From Bacteroidota bacterium (GTDB lineage Bacteria > Bacteroidota > Bacteroidia > Chitinophagales > Chitinophagaceae): a stretch of DNA of 64,000 bases. The notes under the pieces were generated by a model that saw only the letters and a list, made by a program, of their open reading frames with translations, did not search any database and was not told the DNA's origin. Positions within the stretch are counted from its first letter, which is position 1; each line of letters starts with the position of its first letter. The translations under genes were made by a program, and so were the position numbers. Location: the NCBI GenBank assembly GCA_023423405.1, contig JAFAFR010000023.1, positions 192,276-256,275 of the forward strand, in the 5' to 3' direction. Shown here piece after piece: positions 52,190-60,577 of this stretch.

Positions 52190-54316
52190 TTATTGCTGGG
52201 CGATGGTGGATGAATTGGTTTTGATGTCCTTGCCGATGCGCTGCAGGTAAGCGATCATGGCTACGATCTCGGCATGCGGATCGGTTTCAATCTTGTCCTT
52301 TTTCAGGCTGGCGGCAATGGCGTTCGCTTGCGCAGTAAGGTCTTTTCCTGCCTGCTTGTCGTACCCTTCTGGATAAGGAACACCCAGTGTTTGCATGGCC
52401 CTGATCTTGGCCGCCGTAGAAGCAGTGTCGATGGTGCGTTCCAGCAACCAGGGGTAAGGCGGCATAATGGATCCGGGCGACATGGAGCGCGGGTCGTACA
52501 TGTGGTTGAAGTGCCAACTGTCGGGGTATTTGCCGCCTTCGCGGGCGAGGTCGGGACCGGTTCGTTTGCTGCCCCACTGGAAGGGGTGGTCGTATACAAA
52601 TTCACCGGCTTTGGAATATTCACCGTAACGGGCAACCTCATCGCGGAAGGGCCTGATCATCTGGCTGTGACAGGTATAACAACCTTCGCGCACATAAATA
52701 TCGCGGCCCTGCAACTCCAGCGGTGTATATGGCTTCACACTGGCAATGGTGGGAATATTCGATTGTACCAGGAAGGTGGGCAGGAATTCCACCAATCCGC
52801 CAATGGCCACCACAATAAGGCTCAGTACCAGCAGGGTAACCGGCCTTCTTTCAATAACGCGGTGCCAGTATTCTTTTCCTACATGTTCTTTCACCGGGAG
52901 CGGGGCGGCAGAAGCAGCTTCTTCCGGGATGAATTTTCCGCTGCGGATGGTTTTATACAGGTTGTACACCATCAGGAAAGCGCCCACGAGATAGAGTGCT
53001 CCCCCAATGCTGCGCAGCACGTAGAGGGGTTTGATGCTGGTAACGGTTTCCAGGAACTGGAACTTGAGTTGTCCCTCGGGTGTGAAGGATTTCCACATGA
53101 GGCTCTGCTCAAAGCCGGCCCAGTACATGGGTACGGCATAGATCACGATGCCGATGGTGCCCAGCCAAAAATGGTTGGTGGCCAGTTTGTTCGAATAGAG
53201 TTTGGTATCCCACATTTTCGGCACCATATAGTACAGTATGGCGAAAGCGAGGAACCCGTTCCAGCCCAGTCCCCCGATGTGCACGTGGGCAATGGTCCAG
53301 TCGGTGAAGTGGGAAATTGCGTTCACGTTTTTAAGGCTCAGCAGGGGGCCTTCAAATGTTGCCATGCCGTAACAGGTAATCGCCACCACCATGAATTTCA
53401 GCACGGGATCTTCGCGCACTTTGTCCCAGGCGCCGCGCAGGGTGAAAAGGCCGTTCAGCATACCACCCCAGCTTGGTGCAATAAGCATCACAGAGAACAC
53501 CACGCCGAGCGATTGTGCCCAGTCGGGCAGCGCGGTATACAGCAGGTGATGCGGACCAGCCCAGATATAAATGAAGATGAGGGCCCAGAAGTGTATGATG
53601 GAAAGGCGGTAAGAATATACGGGACGGTTGGCGGCCTTGGGCAGATAATAGTACATAAGGCCAAGCACCGGTGTGGTCAGGAAAAAAGCCACGGCGTTGT
53701 GGCCATACCACCATTGCACCAGGGCATCCTGTACGCCGGCGTACCAACTGTAGCTTTTCATGAAAGACACCGGCAGTTCCACCGAGTTCACGATGTGCAG
53801 CAGGGCAACGGTTACCCAGGTAGCAATGTAAAACCAGATGGCAACATAGAGGTGTTTCTCCCGGCGCTTCAGGATGGTGCCGAACATGTTGATACCGAAG
53901 ATCACCCACACCAGCGTAATAGCGATATCGATGGGCCATTCCAACTCCGCATATTCTTTACCGGTAGTGTATCCCATCAGCAGGGTGATGGCCGCGGCGG
54001 CGATAATGGCCTGCCAGCCCCAGAAGTGGATCCAGCTCAGTTTATCGCTGTACATCCGGGCCTTGCAGAGCCGCTGCAGGGAATAGTAGATGCCTGCAAA
54101 GGAGGCATTCCCCACAAAGGCAAAAATGATGGCGTTGGTATGAACGGGGCGGAGACGGCCGAAAGTTGTGGCGGCAAGTCCCAGTCCGGCTTCGGGATAA
54201 TAAATCTGGATAGCGGCCCAGAGCCCCGCGATCATGCCTACAACGCCAAATAACACGGTGGCGTAACCGAAGGCCCGGACGATCCGGTTGTCATAGTAAA
54301 AATGTTCTATTTGCAT
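52190..54316 (-). CDS. Fused CcoN-CcoO, cbb3-type cytochrome c oxidase subunits I and II
   Basis: Residues 1-470 are CcoN: 12 TM helices with heme ligands in RPVHTNAII, WYGHNAVAFF (Cu_B region), GPHHLLY and IAHVHIGGLGWNG. From about 490 onward the chain continues as CcoO with a TM (LLVLSLIVVAIGGLVEF), the heme c site REGCYTCHSQMIRPF and SPGSIMPPYPWL. The fusion is a hallmark of Bacteroidota cbb3 oxidases. It reduces O2 to water with high affinity at low oxygen and pumps protons. It overlaps ccoS by 10 bases. Confidence 0.96.
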   Translation of the reverse strand: MQIEHFYYDNRIVRAFGYATVLFGVVGMIAGLWAAIQIYYPEAGLGLAATTFGRLRPVHTNAIIFAFVGNASFAGIYYSLQRLCKARMYSDKLSWIHFWGWQAIIAAAAITLLMGYTTGKEYAELEWPIDIAITLVWVIFGINMFGTILKRREKHLYVAIWFYIATWVTVALLHIVNSVELPVSFMKSYSWYAGVQDALVQWWYGHNAVAFFLTTPVLGLMYYYLPKAANRPVYSYRLSIIHFWALIFIYIWAGPHHLLYTALPDWAQSLGVVFSVMLIAPSWGGMLNGLFTLRGAWDKVREDPVLKFMVVAITCYGMATFEGPLLSLKNVNAISHFTDWTIAHVHIGGLGWNGFLAFAILYYMVPKMWDTKLYSNKLATNHFWLGTIGIVIYAVPMYWAGFEQSLMWKSFTPEGQLKFQFLETVTSIKPLYVLRSIGGALYLVGAFLMVYNLYKTIRSGKFIPEEAASAAPLPVKEHVGKEYWHRVIERRPVTLLVLSLIVVAIGGLVEFLPTFLVQSNIPTIASVKPYTPLELQGRDIYVREGCYTCHSQMIRPFRDEVARYGEYSKAGEFVYDHPFQWGSKRTGPDLAREGGKYPDSWHFNHMYDPRSMSPGSIMPPYPWLLERTIDTASTAAKIRAMQTLGVPYPEGYDKQAGKDLTAQANAIAASLKKDKIETDPHAEIVAMIAYLQRIGKDIKTNSSTIAQQ

Positions 54317-54495
54317 GGGGGTTGATTTTGCGAAGAAGAATTTGGCGTTGTATTGGTAGGATCGTTGAATAAGATCCGGTGCGGTGGCCCGTAATCGTCG
54401 TCAAATTGGCCTGATCCCTGCCCCCATAAAAAGGCAATGAGGAAAAACACTGCAATGGAGAGACTGATCAATAAAAGGATGACTATAACACTCAT
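54307..54495 (-). CDS. ccoS: CcoS cbb3 oxidase maturation protein
   Basis: The 62-residue protein has one TM helix (IVILLLISLSIAVFFLIAFLW) followed by GQFDDDYGPPHRILF, the conserved CcoS signature (FDD-x2-GP). The C-terminal tail (SSSQNQPPCK) is longer and ends near a cysteine. CcoS is required for copper and heme insertion in the oxidase. It overlaps ccoNO. Confidence 0.9.
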   Translation of the reverse strand: MSVIVILLLISLSIAVFFLIAFLWGQGSGQFDDDYGPPHRILFNDPTNTTPNSSSQNQPPCK

Positions 54496-54567
54496 GGTTG
54501 TCCCGTATAAGGTGTAAAACTATTAAGCGCCGGGAGGGGCAAGGCGGACGAGCGTCAATAGGGTACA

Positions 54568-54579
54568 TGATAGTAATCA
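54568..54579. promoter_or_regulatory. FNR/CRP-type dyad in the ccoI-ccoS gap
   Basis: TGATAGTAATCA is a perfect dyad with the core TGAT-N4-ATCA of FNR sites. It lies 73 bases before ccoS in a 113-base gap that also has a -7-like element (minus strand TAGTTTTA at 54515-54522). A CRP/FNR-family regulator is encoded at 57816, so the site may control the oxidase subunit genes. Confidence 0.45.
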
Positions 54580-54608
54580 GGAAAAGCCGGCGCCGGTTTT
54601 TGCGATAT

Positions 54609-57002
54609 TCAGCGCAAACCCTTTCTGCGGGCGGCTGTTACGGTTCCCACATAGGTAATGAGGAAAATGCTCAGCGTGCTGGCCGGCATCAGGATGGCGG
54701 CTACCAGCGGTGAAAGTTTTCCCTGCACGGCGAAATACAGTCCCACTATATTATATACCAGGGAGAACACGAAGCTGAAATAGATGAGGCGCCGGTTGAA
54801 GCGGCTCAGCGCGATGATGGCGGGCAAATGTTCCAGCGCGCCGGCCTGGAGAATGGCATCGCTGGCCGGCGTGAAATTGTTATGGCCTTCGGTCAGCGCA
54901 ATGGCCGTATCGCTTTGCCGGAAGGCGCCAGCATCGTTGAGTCCGTCGCCGATCATCAGCACTTTTTCACCCTGCTCCTGGAGCCGGCGAATATAGTCGA
55001 GTTTGTCTCCCGGCGATTGCCTGAAATACAGGCTGGCATTGGCGCCGAACCATTGCCGGAGCGCCGGTGCTTCGGCATCGCCATCGCCCGACAGCAGGGA
55101 GAGCCGGTGTCCCTGTTGCAGTGAACCGATCATTTCAGGAACGGTGGAACGGTAGCGGTGCTTCAAATCGAAATAACCAGGCGTATCGCTGTCGAAGGCA
55201 ATGTGCAAACTGCTTTTGCGGTTGTCCTTTTCCGTTGGTATCTCTTTTTTGTGGATGAACTGGTCCGACCCGATCTTCACCAGTTCGCCTTCCACCAGGG
55301 CGGCGATCCCTTCCCCGGGCACTTCCCGGAAAGCCACTACCTCCGATACGCCACCTGCATGCATATCGCGCAACCTGGCGAACAGGACCCGGCTCACGGG
55401 ATGCTGGCTGCAGGCCGCCACCGTGGCGAGCTGGCGCATTTGCCTTTCAGTGAGCGGGCGGCCCCGGTATTCGAGGTCCAGCGTGGCGCTGTCGGTAAGC
55501 GTGCCGGTTTTGTCAAAAACAACATGGGTAGTATCGGCCAGCGATAAAATGGTATCGGCGGAACGCAGGTAGCAGCCGGCGCGGGAGAAAACCGCCAGCA
55601 GGCTGCCCTGGCTGAAACTCGCCGCCAGCAGCAGGGCGCAGGGACAGGCAATGATGAAAATGGCGGTAACAGCGGGCCAGATCCGCGCCGCATCGTGTCG
55701 CCACCAGTACAAGGCCGTAAGGATCGCAATGGCAAAAACCACCCAGGTAAAATAGCGGCTGATGGTATCCGTGAAAGGATGGACCTGTTTCTTTTCCGAC
55801 TTGAACTCCTGCCGGTTCCACAGCGAGGCCAGGTAGGTCTGCGCCACTTCGCGAATCACCAGGATCTCAATATTGCCGCCGGTTTGCTTGCCGCCGGCAT
55901 AGAGCAGTTCGCCCATCTCGCGCGACTGTGGCAGCGACTCGCCGGTAACAAAGCTGTAGTCGATCGACGCCTTGCCGCGGGTGAGGATGCCATCAGCGGG
56001 GATCAGCTCGCCGGAATGGATGCGCAGGGTTTGTCCCACTTTGACGGCGGGCAAGGAAATGCTTTTTTCTTCCTCGCCTTCCACCAGGGTCACAGCCAGG
56101 GGAAAATAGGAAGTGTAGTCGCGGTCGAAATGCAGGTGGCCCTGCGTGCGCTGCTGCAGAAAACGCCCGGCCAGCATGAAGAATACGATGCCGGTCAGCG
56201 AATCGAAATAGCCGAAATTACCGGCGGCGAACTCTGCCAGGCTGCGGATGAAAGTGATCGCAATGGCCAGGGCAATGGGTGCATCCATATTGAGGTGCCG
56301 GTGCCGGATGCTTTTCCAGGTGAGCTGGTAAAAAGGCTGGGCGGAATAAAAAACCACCGGCAGCGCCAGCAGCAGGCTAAGCCAGCGGAACAGTTCCCGC
56401 AACACATAGTCCGAAGCATCGATCCCGAAATATTCCGGGAAACTCAGCAGCATGATGTTACCGAAGCAGAAACCTGCTATGCCCAGTTGGAAGGGCAGGT
56501 GTTTTTGCACTTTGGGCGCGGGTTTCCCCAGGTCGTTCAGGCTGAAATAGGGTTCATAGCCTACACTGTCTAGCAGCTCCGCCACGGTCCGCACCCTGCC
56601 TTCGCCCGGCTGCACCAGGATCTCCACTTCCCGTTCGCGAAAACGTATGGAAGAAGAAAGTATGGAAGGATCAAGACGGTGGAGGTTTTCCAGCAGGTAC
56701 AAACAAGAACTGCAATGGATTTGCGGAAGGTAGAACTGCAGGCGCAGGTGCTTATCGTCCTGGTAGCGGATAAAACGGGCCGCAATGGAAGGGTCGTCCA
56801 GGAACTGAAATTTTTGCCGGCGGCTCTCTTCCAGCCGGCGCCCCGGGCTGGCATTCAGCGCATAATAGTCGCAAAGGGCGTGTTCGTCCAGCAACTGGTA
56901 AACCGTTTTACAGCCACTGCAGCAGAATGCTTTTTCTTCCACCAAAAGAGGAGAGGCACCGCAATCGGTGCCGCAATGGTAACAGGTAATGGTTTGACCC
57001 AT
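54609..57002 (-). CDS. ccoI: CcoI/FixI copper-transporting P-type ATPase
   Basis: The 797-residue protein has an N-terminal zinc-ribbon-like Cys cluster (CYHCGTDC...FCCSGC), an HMA-like site (IHCSSCLYLLENL), eight TM helices, the P1B metal motif IIACPCALLLAA, the phosphorylation site VVFDKTGTLTD and the hinge motif MIGDGLNDAGAF. It delivers copper to the oxidase assembly line. It is the first gene of the cco cluster. A possible Crp/Fnr-like dyad TTGAcggattTCAg occurs upstream near 57037. Confidence 0.94.
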   Translation of the reverse strand: MGQTITCYHCGTDCGASPLLVEEKAFCCSGCKTVYQLLDEHALCDYYALNASPGRRLEESRRQKFQFLDDPSIAARFIRYQDDKHLRLQFYLPQIHCSSCLYLLENLHRLDPSILSSSIRFREREVEILVQPGEGRVRTVAELLDSVGYEPYFSLNDLGKPAPKVQKHLPFQLGIAGFCFGNIMLLSFPEYFGIDASDYVLRELFRWLSLLLALPVVFYSAQPFYQLTWKSIRHRHLNMDAPIALAIAITFIRSLAEFAAGNFGYFDSLTGIVFFMLAGRFLQQRTQGHLHFDRDYTSYFPLAVTLVEGEEEKSISLPAVKVGQTLRIHSGELIPADGILTRGKASIDYSFVTGESLPQSREMGELLYAGGKQTGGNIEILVIREVAQTYLASLWNRQEFKSEKKQVHPFTDTISRYFTWVVFAIAILTALYWWRHDAARIWPAVTAIFIIACPCALLLAASFSQGSLLAVFSRAGCYLRSADTILSLADTTHVVFDKTGTLTDSATLDLEYRGRPLTERQMRQLATVAACSQHPVSRVLFARLRDMHAGGVSEVVAFREVPGEGIAALVEGELVKIGSDQFIHKKEIPTEKDNRKSSLHIAFDSDTPGYFDLKHRYRSTVPEMIGSLQQGHRLSLLSGDGDAEAPALRQWFGANASLYFRQSPGDKLDYIRRLQEQGEKVLMIGDGLNDAGAFRQSDTAIALTEGHNNFTPASDAILQAGALEHLPAIIALSRFNRRLIYFSFVFSLVYNIVGLYFAVQGKLSPLVAAILMPASTLSIFLITYVGTVTAARRKGLR

Positions 57003-57111
57003 GCCGCAAAATAAAACCAGTCATCCTGTTCCGGGGTTGACGGATTTCAGGTGGCGGGATGATTGGGGTCATAGCCCCGCAAAGTGGTGGCCCCGATTTT
57101 TACCGTCGCTT

Positions 57112-57810
57112 ATGGATCAACCACGGGATCATACAAAAGAAACGCTCTTCATAGATGGCAACAGCCGGGCAGCCGACCTGGTGAAACAGGAACATTGCCT
57201 GGCCGAAGTATTCCGCCGCTACGATATCAGTTACTGCTGTGGCGGCAACTGGCCGTTGCAAGTGGTCTGCGACAGCAAAGGGATCATTTTTGAAGACCTG
57301 CGCGATTCGCTGTTAGCGGCAGCGCAGCAACGGGAACACGCTTCTATAGCAAGCCCCGAAGCCGCTGACAACCGGCAACTGGTAGAACATATCCTGCAAT
57401 TGCAGCACCCGCGGCTAAGGGAGCAGTTTCCCGTAGTGAGCGAACTGCTGGCCGATTTCCTGGAAGAACACGAGAAAAAATATCCCAAACTGCTGCCGAC
57501 CGCCGATCTGCTGCGCCTGTTTGAAAGCGGGTTGCTTCCGCTCCTTGAACGAAAGGAATCAACGGCCTTCGCCGATATGCTCGAATCAGCGGCCGCCAGG
57601 AATAGTTTCGTGGAGATTGTTCACGCGGAAACCCTGCTGTGGCGCGATCATTTTTATCCCATCCGCCAGATCACGGCCCAGTTCACGCCACCGGCAAAAG
57701 CCTGCACCAGCCATCACGTAGTGTTTGCAAAGCTTCAATCGCTTGAAACCTCTTTTCTGCAGATGCATTTTCTGGAAAATGCGATATTGAAACCCAGAAT
57801 CGTCAAATAA
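57112..57810 (+). CDS. RIC-family iron-sulfur cluster repair protein (ScdA/YtfE)
   Basis: From ATG 57112 the 232-residue protein has the ScdA_N domain (ADLVKQEHCLAEVFRRYDI then SYCCGGNWPL, the conserved CCGG motif) and a hemerythrin-like di-iron domain with the histidine-rich LVEHILQLQHPRLREQF, FLEEHEKKYP and EIVHAETLLWRDHF. It repairs Fe-S clusters damaged by NO or oxidants. It lies divergent from ccoI and 5 bases upstream of the receiver-CRP regulator gene, so respiration and NO repair are linked. Confidence 0.9.
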   Translation: MDQPRDHTKETLFIDGNSRAADLVKQEHCLAEVFRRYDISYCCGGNWPLQVVCDSKGIIFEDLRDSLLAAAQQREHASIASPEAADNRQLVEHILQLQHPRLREQFPVVSELLADFLEEHEKKYPKLLPTADLLRLFESGLLPLLERKESTAFADMLESAAARNSFVEIVHAETLLWRDHFYPIRQITAQFTPPAKACTSHHVVFAKLQSLETSFLQMHFLENAILKPRIVK

Positions 57811-57815
57811 TTGTT

Positions 57816-58871
57816 ATGAAATCTATCCTTGTAATAGAAGACAATAGCGATATCCGGGAAAACGCTGCTGAAATTCTCGAACTCGCCGGCTATCGCACCA
57901 TGACAGCGGAAAATGGCAAGCTGGGTGTTGAAATGGCGCTCCGCGAGCGTCCCGATCTCGTAGTGTGTGATATCATGATGCCCGAACTTGACGGGTATGG
58001 TGTACTCCATGTGCTGCGGAAAAACGAAGCCACGGCTTCCACGCCCTTTATCTTTTTAACAGCCCGCATTGAAAGGGCCGATTTCAGGAAGGGCATGGAA
58101 CTGGGAGCCGACGACTACCTTACCAAACCCTTCGATGGCATTGAATTGCTGCATGCCATTGAAACCCGCCTGAAAAAATCGGCTGTACTGACCCGTGAGT
58201 ACGATGCCGGGGCCAGCGGCCTGAAACAATTCCTGAGCGATGCCCGCAACGCCGGGCTCATCCACCAACTGTCCGACAGCTATGCCACCGAAACTTTCCG
58301 CCGTAAGCAGGAGATCTACCAGGAAGGAAAACGCCCGCGCTCTTTTTACGTAGTATTGAAAGGCAAGGTCAAATCCTACCAGGTGACCGAAGAGGGAAAA
58401 GAATACATCACCGATATTTTGGGTGAAGGCGATTTCATCGGCTACCAGGCCCTGCTCGAAGACCGCAACTATACCGACAATGCCATTGCGCTGGAGGATG
58501 CGGAATTGCTGGTGGTGCCGCGCGAAGTATTCCTGCAACTGCTGAACAGCGACATGCAGGTGATGAACCGTTTCATCCACCTGTTCAGCAACAACGTGAA
58601 GGAAAAAGAGGAACGCCTGCTGCAACTGGCTTATGGGTCCCTGCGCAAGCGGGTGGCAGCGGCCCTTGCCCAACTGCACGCCAAATACAGCCAGGGCAAT
58701 GAAGCCGCGGTACTGGAATTATCGCGCGAAGACATTGCACACTACGTGGGAACAGCCACCGAATCCCTGATCCGGACCCTCAGCGATTTCAAATCGGAAA
58801 AACTCATCGATATCCGGGATGGCCGCATCCTGGTTTCTCATCCCCAAAAACTAAAGAAGCTGCCGCATTGA
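57816..58871 (+). CDS. Receiver-CRP/FNR fusion transcription regulator
   Basis: The 351-residue protein joins a receiver (ILVIEDNSDIRENAAEIL, phosphoacceptor in LVVCDIMMPELDG, lysine in YLTKPF) to a cyclic-nucleotide-binding-type beta-roll (PRSFYVVLKGKVKSYQ, LGEGDFIGYQALLEDR) and a Crp-type helix-turn-helix (LSREDIAHYVGTATESLIRT). The FNR cysteines are absent, so it does not carry an O2-sensing Fe-S cluster and is probably controlled by phosphorylation. It lies directly after RIC and near the cco cluster; the FNR-like dyads there are plausible targets. Confidence 0.92.
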   Translation: MKSILVIEDNSDIRENAAEILELAGYRTMTAENGKLGVEMALRERPDLVVCDIMMPELDGYGVLHVLRKNEATASTPFIFLTARIERADFRKGMELGADDYLTKPFDGIELLHAIETRLKKSAVLTREYDAGASGLKQFLSDARNAGLIHQLSDSYATETFRRKQEIYQEGKRPRSFYVVLKGKVKSYQVTEEGKEYITDILGEGDFIGYQALLEDRNYTDNAIALEDAELLVVPREVFLQLLNSDMQVMNRFIHLFSNNVKEKEERLLQLAYGSLRKRVAAALAQLHAKYSQGNEAAVLELSREDIAHYVGTATESLIRTLSDFKSEKLIDIRDGRILVSHPQKLKKLPH

Positions 58872-59254
58872 AACCCTTGCAGACAAATAGTACCGGGAGC
58901 ACCACGCTCCGATTCCTGCGGCATGAAACCGATGCCTGGAAACGGCAGCTTGCCTTTATCAGCGAAGAGCATATCCAGCTCAAACGGCTGCTGGCCGACG
59001 CCCTGGCCCAGCCGATGGACAGCTCCCTGCTACTGGCGGCGGAACAGTTTCATACCGACCTGCTGCGCGAGGGAGAGATCCTCAACCTGCTGCGCAATGA
59101 TGTGTCGGTTTTTGACGAAGACCTGCAAAGAAACCCGTTGCCGGCAGGTGTCAAATCGGGCCGCCAGCGCATCGGCGAAGAAATCAACGCCGCTACGGCA
59201 GCCCTGCAGCGATTAAAAGATGCCTTCAACCGGCTGCTGCCCGACCAGTGTTAG
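58868..59254 (+). CDS. Helical protein of unknown function
   Basis: The 128-residue protein starts at TTG 58868, overlapping the stop of the regulator by 4 bases, so translation is coupled. It is helical with LRHETDAWKRQLAFISEEHI and LQRLKDAFNRLLPDQ. No family is recognised. It may form a partner or adaptor of the receiver-CRP protein or of the kinase encoded on the other strand, which converges 3 bases away. Confidence 0.6.
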   Translation: MKPLQTNSTGSTTLRFLRHETDAWKRQLAFISEEHIQLKRLLADALAQPMDSSLLLAAEQFHTDLLREGEILNLLRNDVSVFDEDLQRNPLPAGVKSGRQRIGEEINAATAALQRLKDAFNRLLPDQC

Positions 59255-59257
59255 GCC

Positions 59258-60481
59258 TCAGTCTTCCCGCTTCACCCCGGGCAGCCTGATATAAAAGGTG
59301 GTGCCCGCTCCCAATTCACTCTCCCAATCCAGGCTGCCTTCCAGCAGTTCCACGTACTTTGATACGATGTGCAGGCCCAGTCCCGTTCCCTGTATGGTAG
59401 CTGCATTGGCCGCGCGGAAAAACCTTTCCTTCAGGTGTTTCTGGTCTTCGGGAGAAATGCCAATGCCCTTATCCCTCACCGTTAGTAAGAGTTGTTGCGG
59501 TTCGATAGTGGTCTGCACTTCTATGACGGAATCTTCCGGTGAAAATTTGGAAGCGTTGGAGAGCAGGTTGAGCAGGATGTGTTTGAGCAGGCTGCCATCG
59601 ATCCAGGCATAGGCCGGTCCCTCATGGTGGTAGCGGATCGATTGTCCGGGTTTCAGGTTGGATCGCAGTTCTTCGATGGTGCCCGATACGAAGGATGGCA
59701 GTTCCAGGTCGCTGCGGCGCAACTGGATCTTACCTTCCTCAATTTTACCCACGCTGAGAAAATCGTTGAGAATATCGGTCAGGAGATTCACGGAAGAAAT
59801 GATGCGCTGCAGGTGTTTGTCGCGTTTCGGTTGGTCTTCGCCCCGGGTGTATTGCTGCAGGAGGTAAGAAGAAGACAGCACCGTGCTGAGTGGCGTGCGG
59901 AACTCGTGCGAGGCCATGGATACAAAGCGGGTCTTGAGCTCGTTGAGTTCTTTTTCTTTTTCCAGGGAGCGCGACAATTCCTCCCTCGAATCTTCCAGGG
60001 CCGCGATGGCCTGGCGCAGTTCGAGGGTGCGTTGTTCCACCGTGGCTTCGAGAGAGTCGTTGAGCTCCTTGATGGATTTTTCCGCTTTTTTGCGGATGGT
60101 GATATCGCTCACAAATGCGATCACGTGCTGGATGCCTTCGTGCTGGTAGGTGCTGAGGCTGACTTCCACGGGAAACTCGCTGCCGTCTTTGCGAACGGCG
60201 AAGAGGTCCATGCCCACGCCCATGGGGCGGTTGCGCGGGTGTTCTATATACTGGTCGCGGTGCTGTTCGTGTTTTCCCCGGAAACGTTGCGGTATCAGTT
60301 TTTCGATTGGTTCGCCCAGCAATTCTTTTTCCGCATAGCCGAAAAGCCGTGCCGCGAAGGGGTTGATGTGAACGATGCGGGCAAGGTGATTGGTTTCAAT
60401 AATGCCCAGGCTCGCGTGTTCCAGCAGGGCTTTGAAACGCTGCTGGCTTTCTTCGTTTTCTTGTATGGGAAATGCGCTCAT
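59258..60481 (-). CDS. PAS-domain sensor histidine kinase
   Basis: From the ATG at 60481 the 407-residue protein has one PAS domain (FKALLEHASLGIIETNHLAR, then FPVEVSLSTYQHEGIQHVI), a coiled coil, HisKA (LKTRFVSMASHEFRTPLST, with the phospho-His) and HATPase motifs (HILLNLLSNASKFS; DKGIGISPEDQ; GTGLGLHIVSKYVEL). No TM segment is visible, so it is cytoplasmic. It is a plausible partner of the adjacent receiver-CRP regulator, which is convergent with it. Cofactor-binding residues cannot be judged by eye. Confidence 0.9.
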   Translation of the reverse strand: MSAFPIQENEESQQRFKALLEHASLGIIETNHLARIVHINPFAARLFGYAEKELLGEPIEKLIPQRFRGKHEQHRDQYIEHPRNRPMGVGMDLFAVRKDGSEFPVEVSLSTYQHEGIQHVIAFVSDITIRKKAEKSIKELNDSLEATVEQRTLELRQAIAALEDSREELSRSLEKEKELNELKTRFVSMASHEFRTPLSTVLSSSYLLQQYTRGEDQPKRDKHLQRIISSVNLLTDILNDFLSVGKIEEGKIQLRRSDLELPSFVSGTIEELRSNLKPGQSIRYHHEGPAYAWIDGSLLKHILLNLLSNASKFSPEDSVIEVQTTIEPQQLLLTVRDKGIGISPEDQKHLKERFFRAANAATIQGTGLGLHIVSKYVELLEGSLDWESELGAGTTFYIRLPGVKRED

Positions 60482-60512
60482 CCGGTCAAATGTAGTGTAT
60501 AGTTTGTAGTCT

Positions 60513-60542
60513 GGGGTTTGTGGTTTGGGGTTGGGGGTTGGG
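60513..60542 (+). repeat. G-rich tract with G-quadruplex potential
   Basis: Four G-runs (60513-60516, 60527-60530, 60533-60537 and 60540-60542) with T-rich loops lie in the divergent gap between the kinase and the surface protein. The degenerate TTTGGGGTT unit recurs near 63858 at the end of the window. Confidence 0.45.
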
Positions 60543-60577
60543 CAACGAAAATGCCGGCAGCTTTGTCTTGGTACCAG

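Noticed and set aside
52274..54253. Very long + strand open frame antisense to ccoNO
   Set aside because: It is rich in His, Gly and Val and mirrors the codon pattern of the real minus-strand gene, a common shadow in GC-rich third positions.
54586..54606. Terminator from the AAAGCCGGCGCCGGTTTTT palindrome after ccoI
   Set aside because: The dyad leaves almost no loop, so a stable hairpin is doubtful; it may only be a short palindrome.
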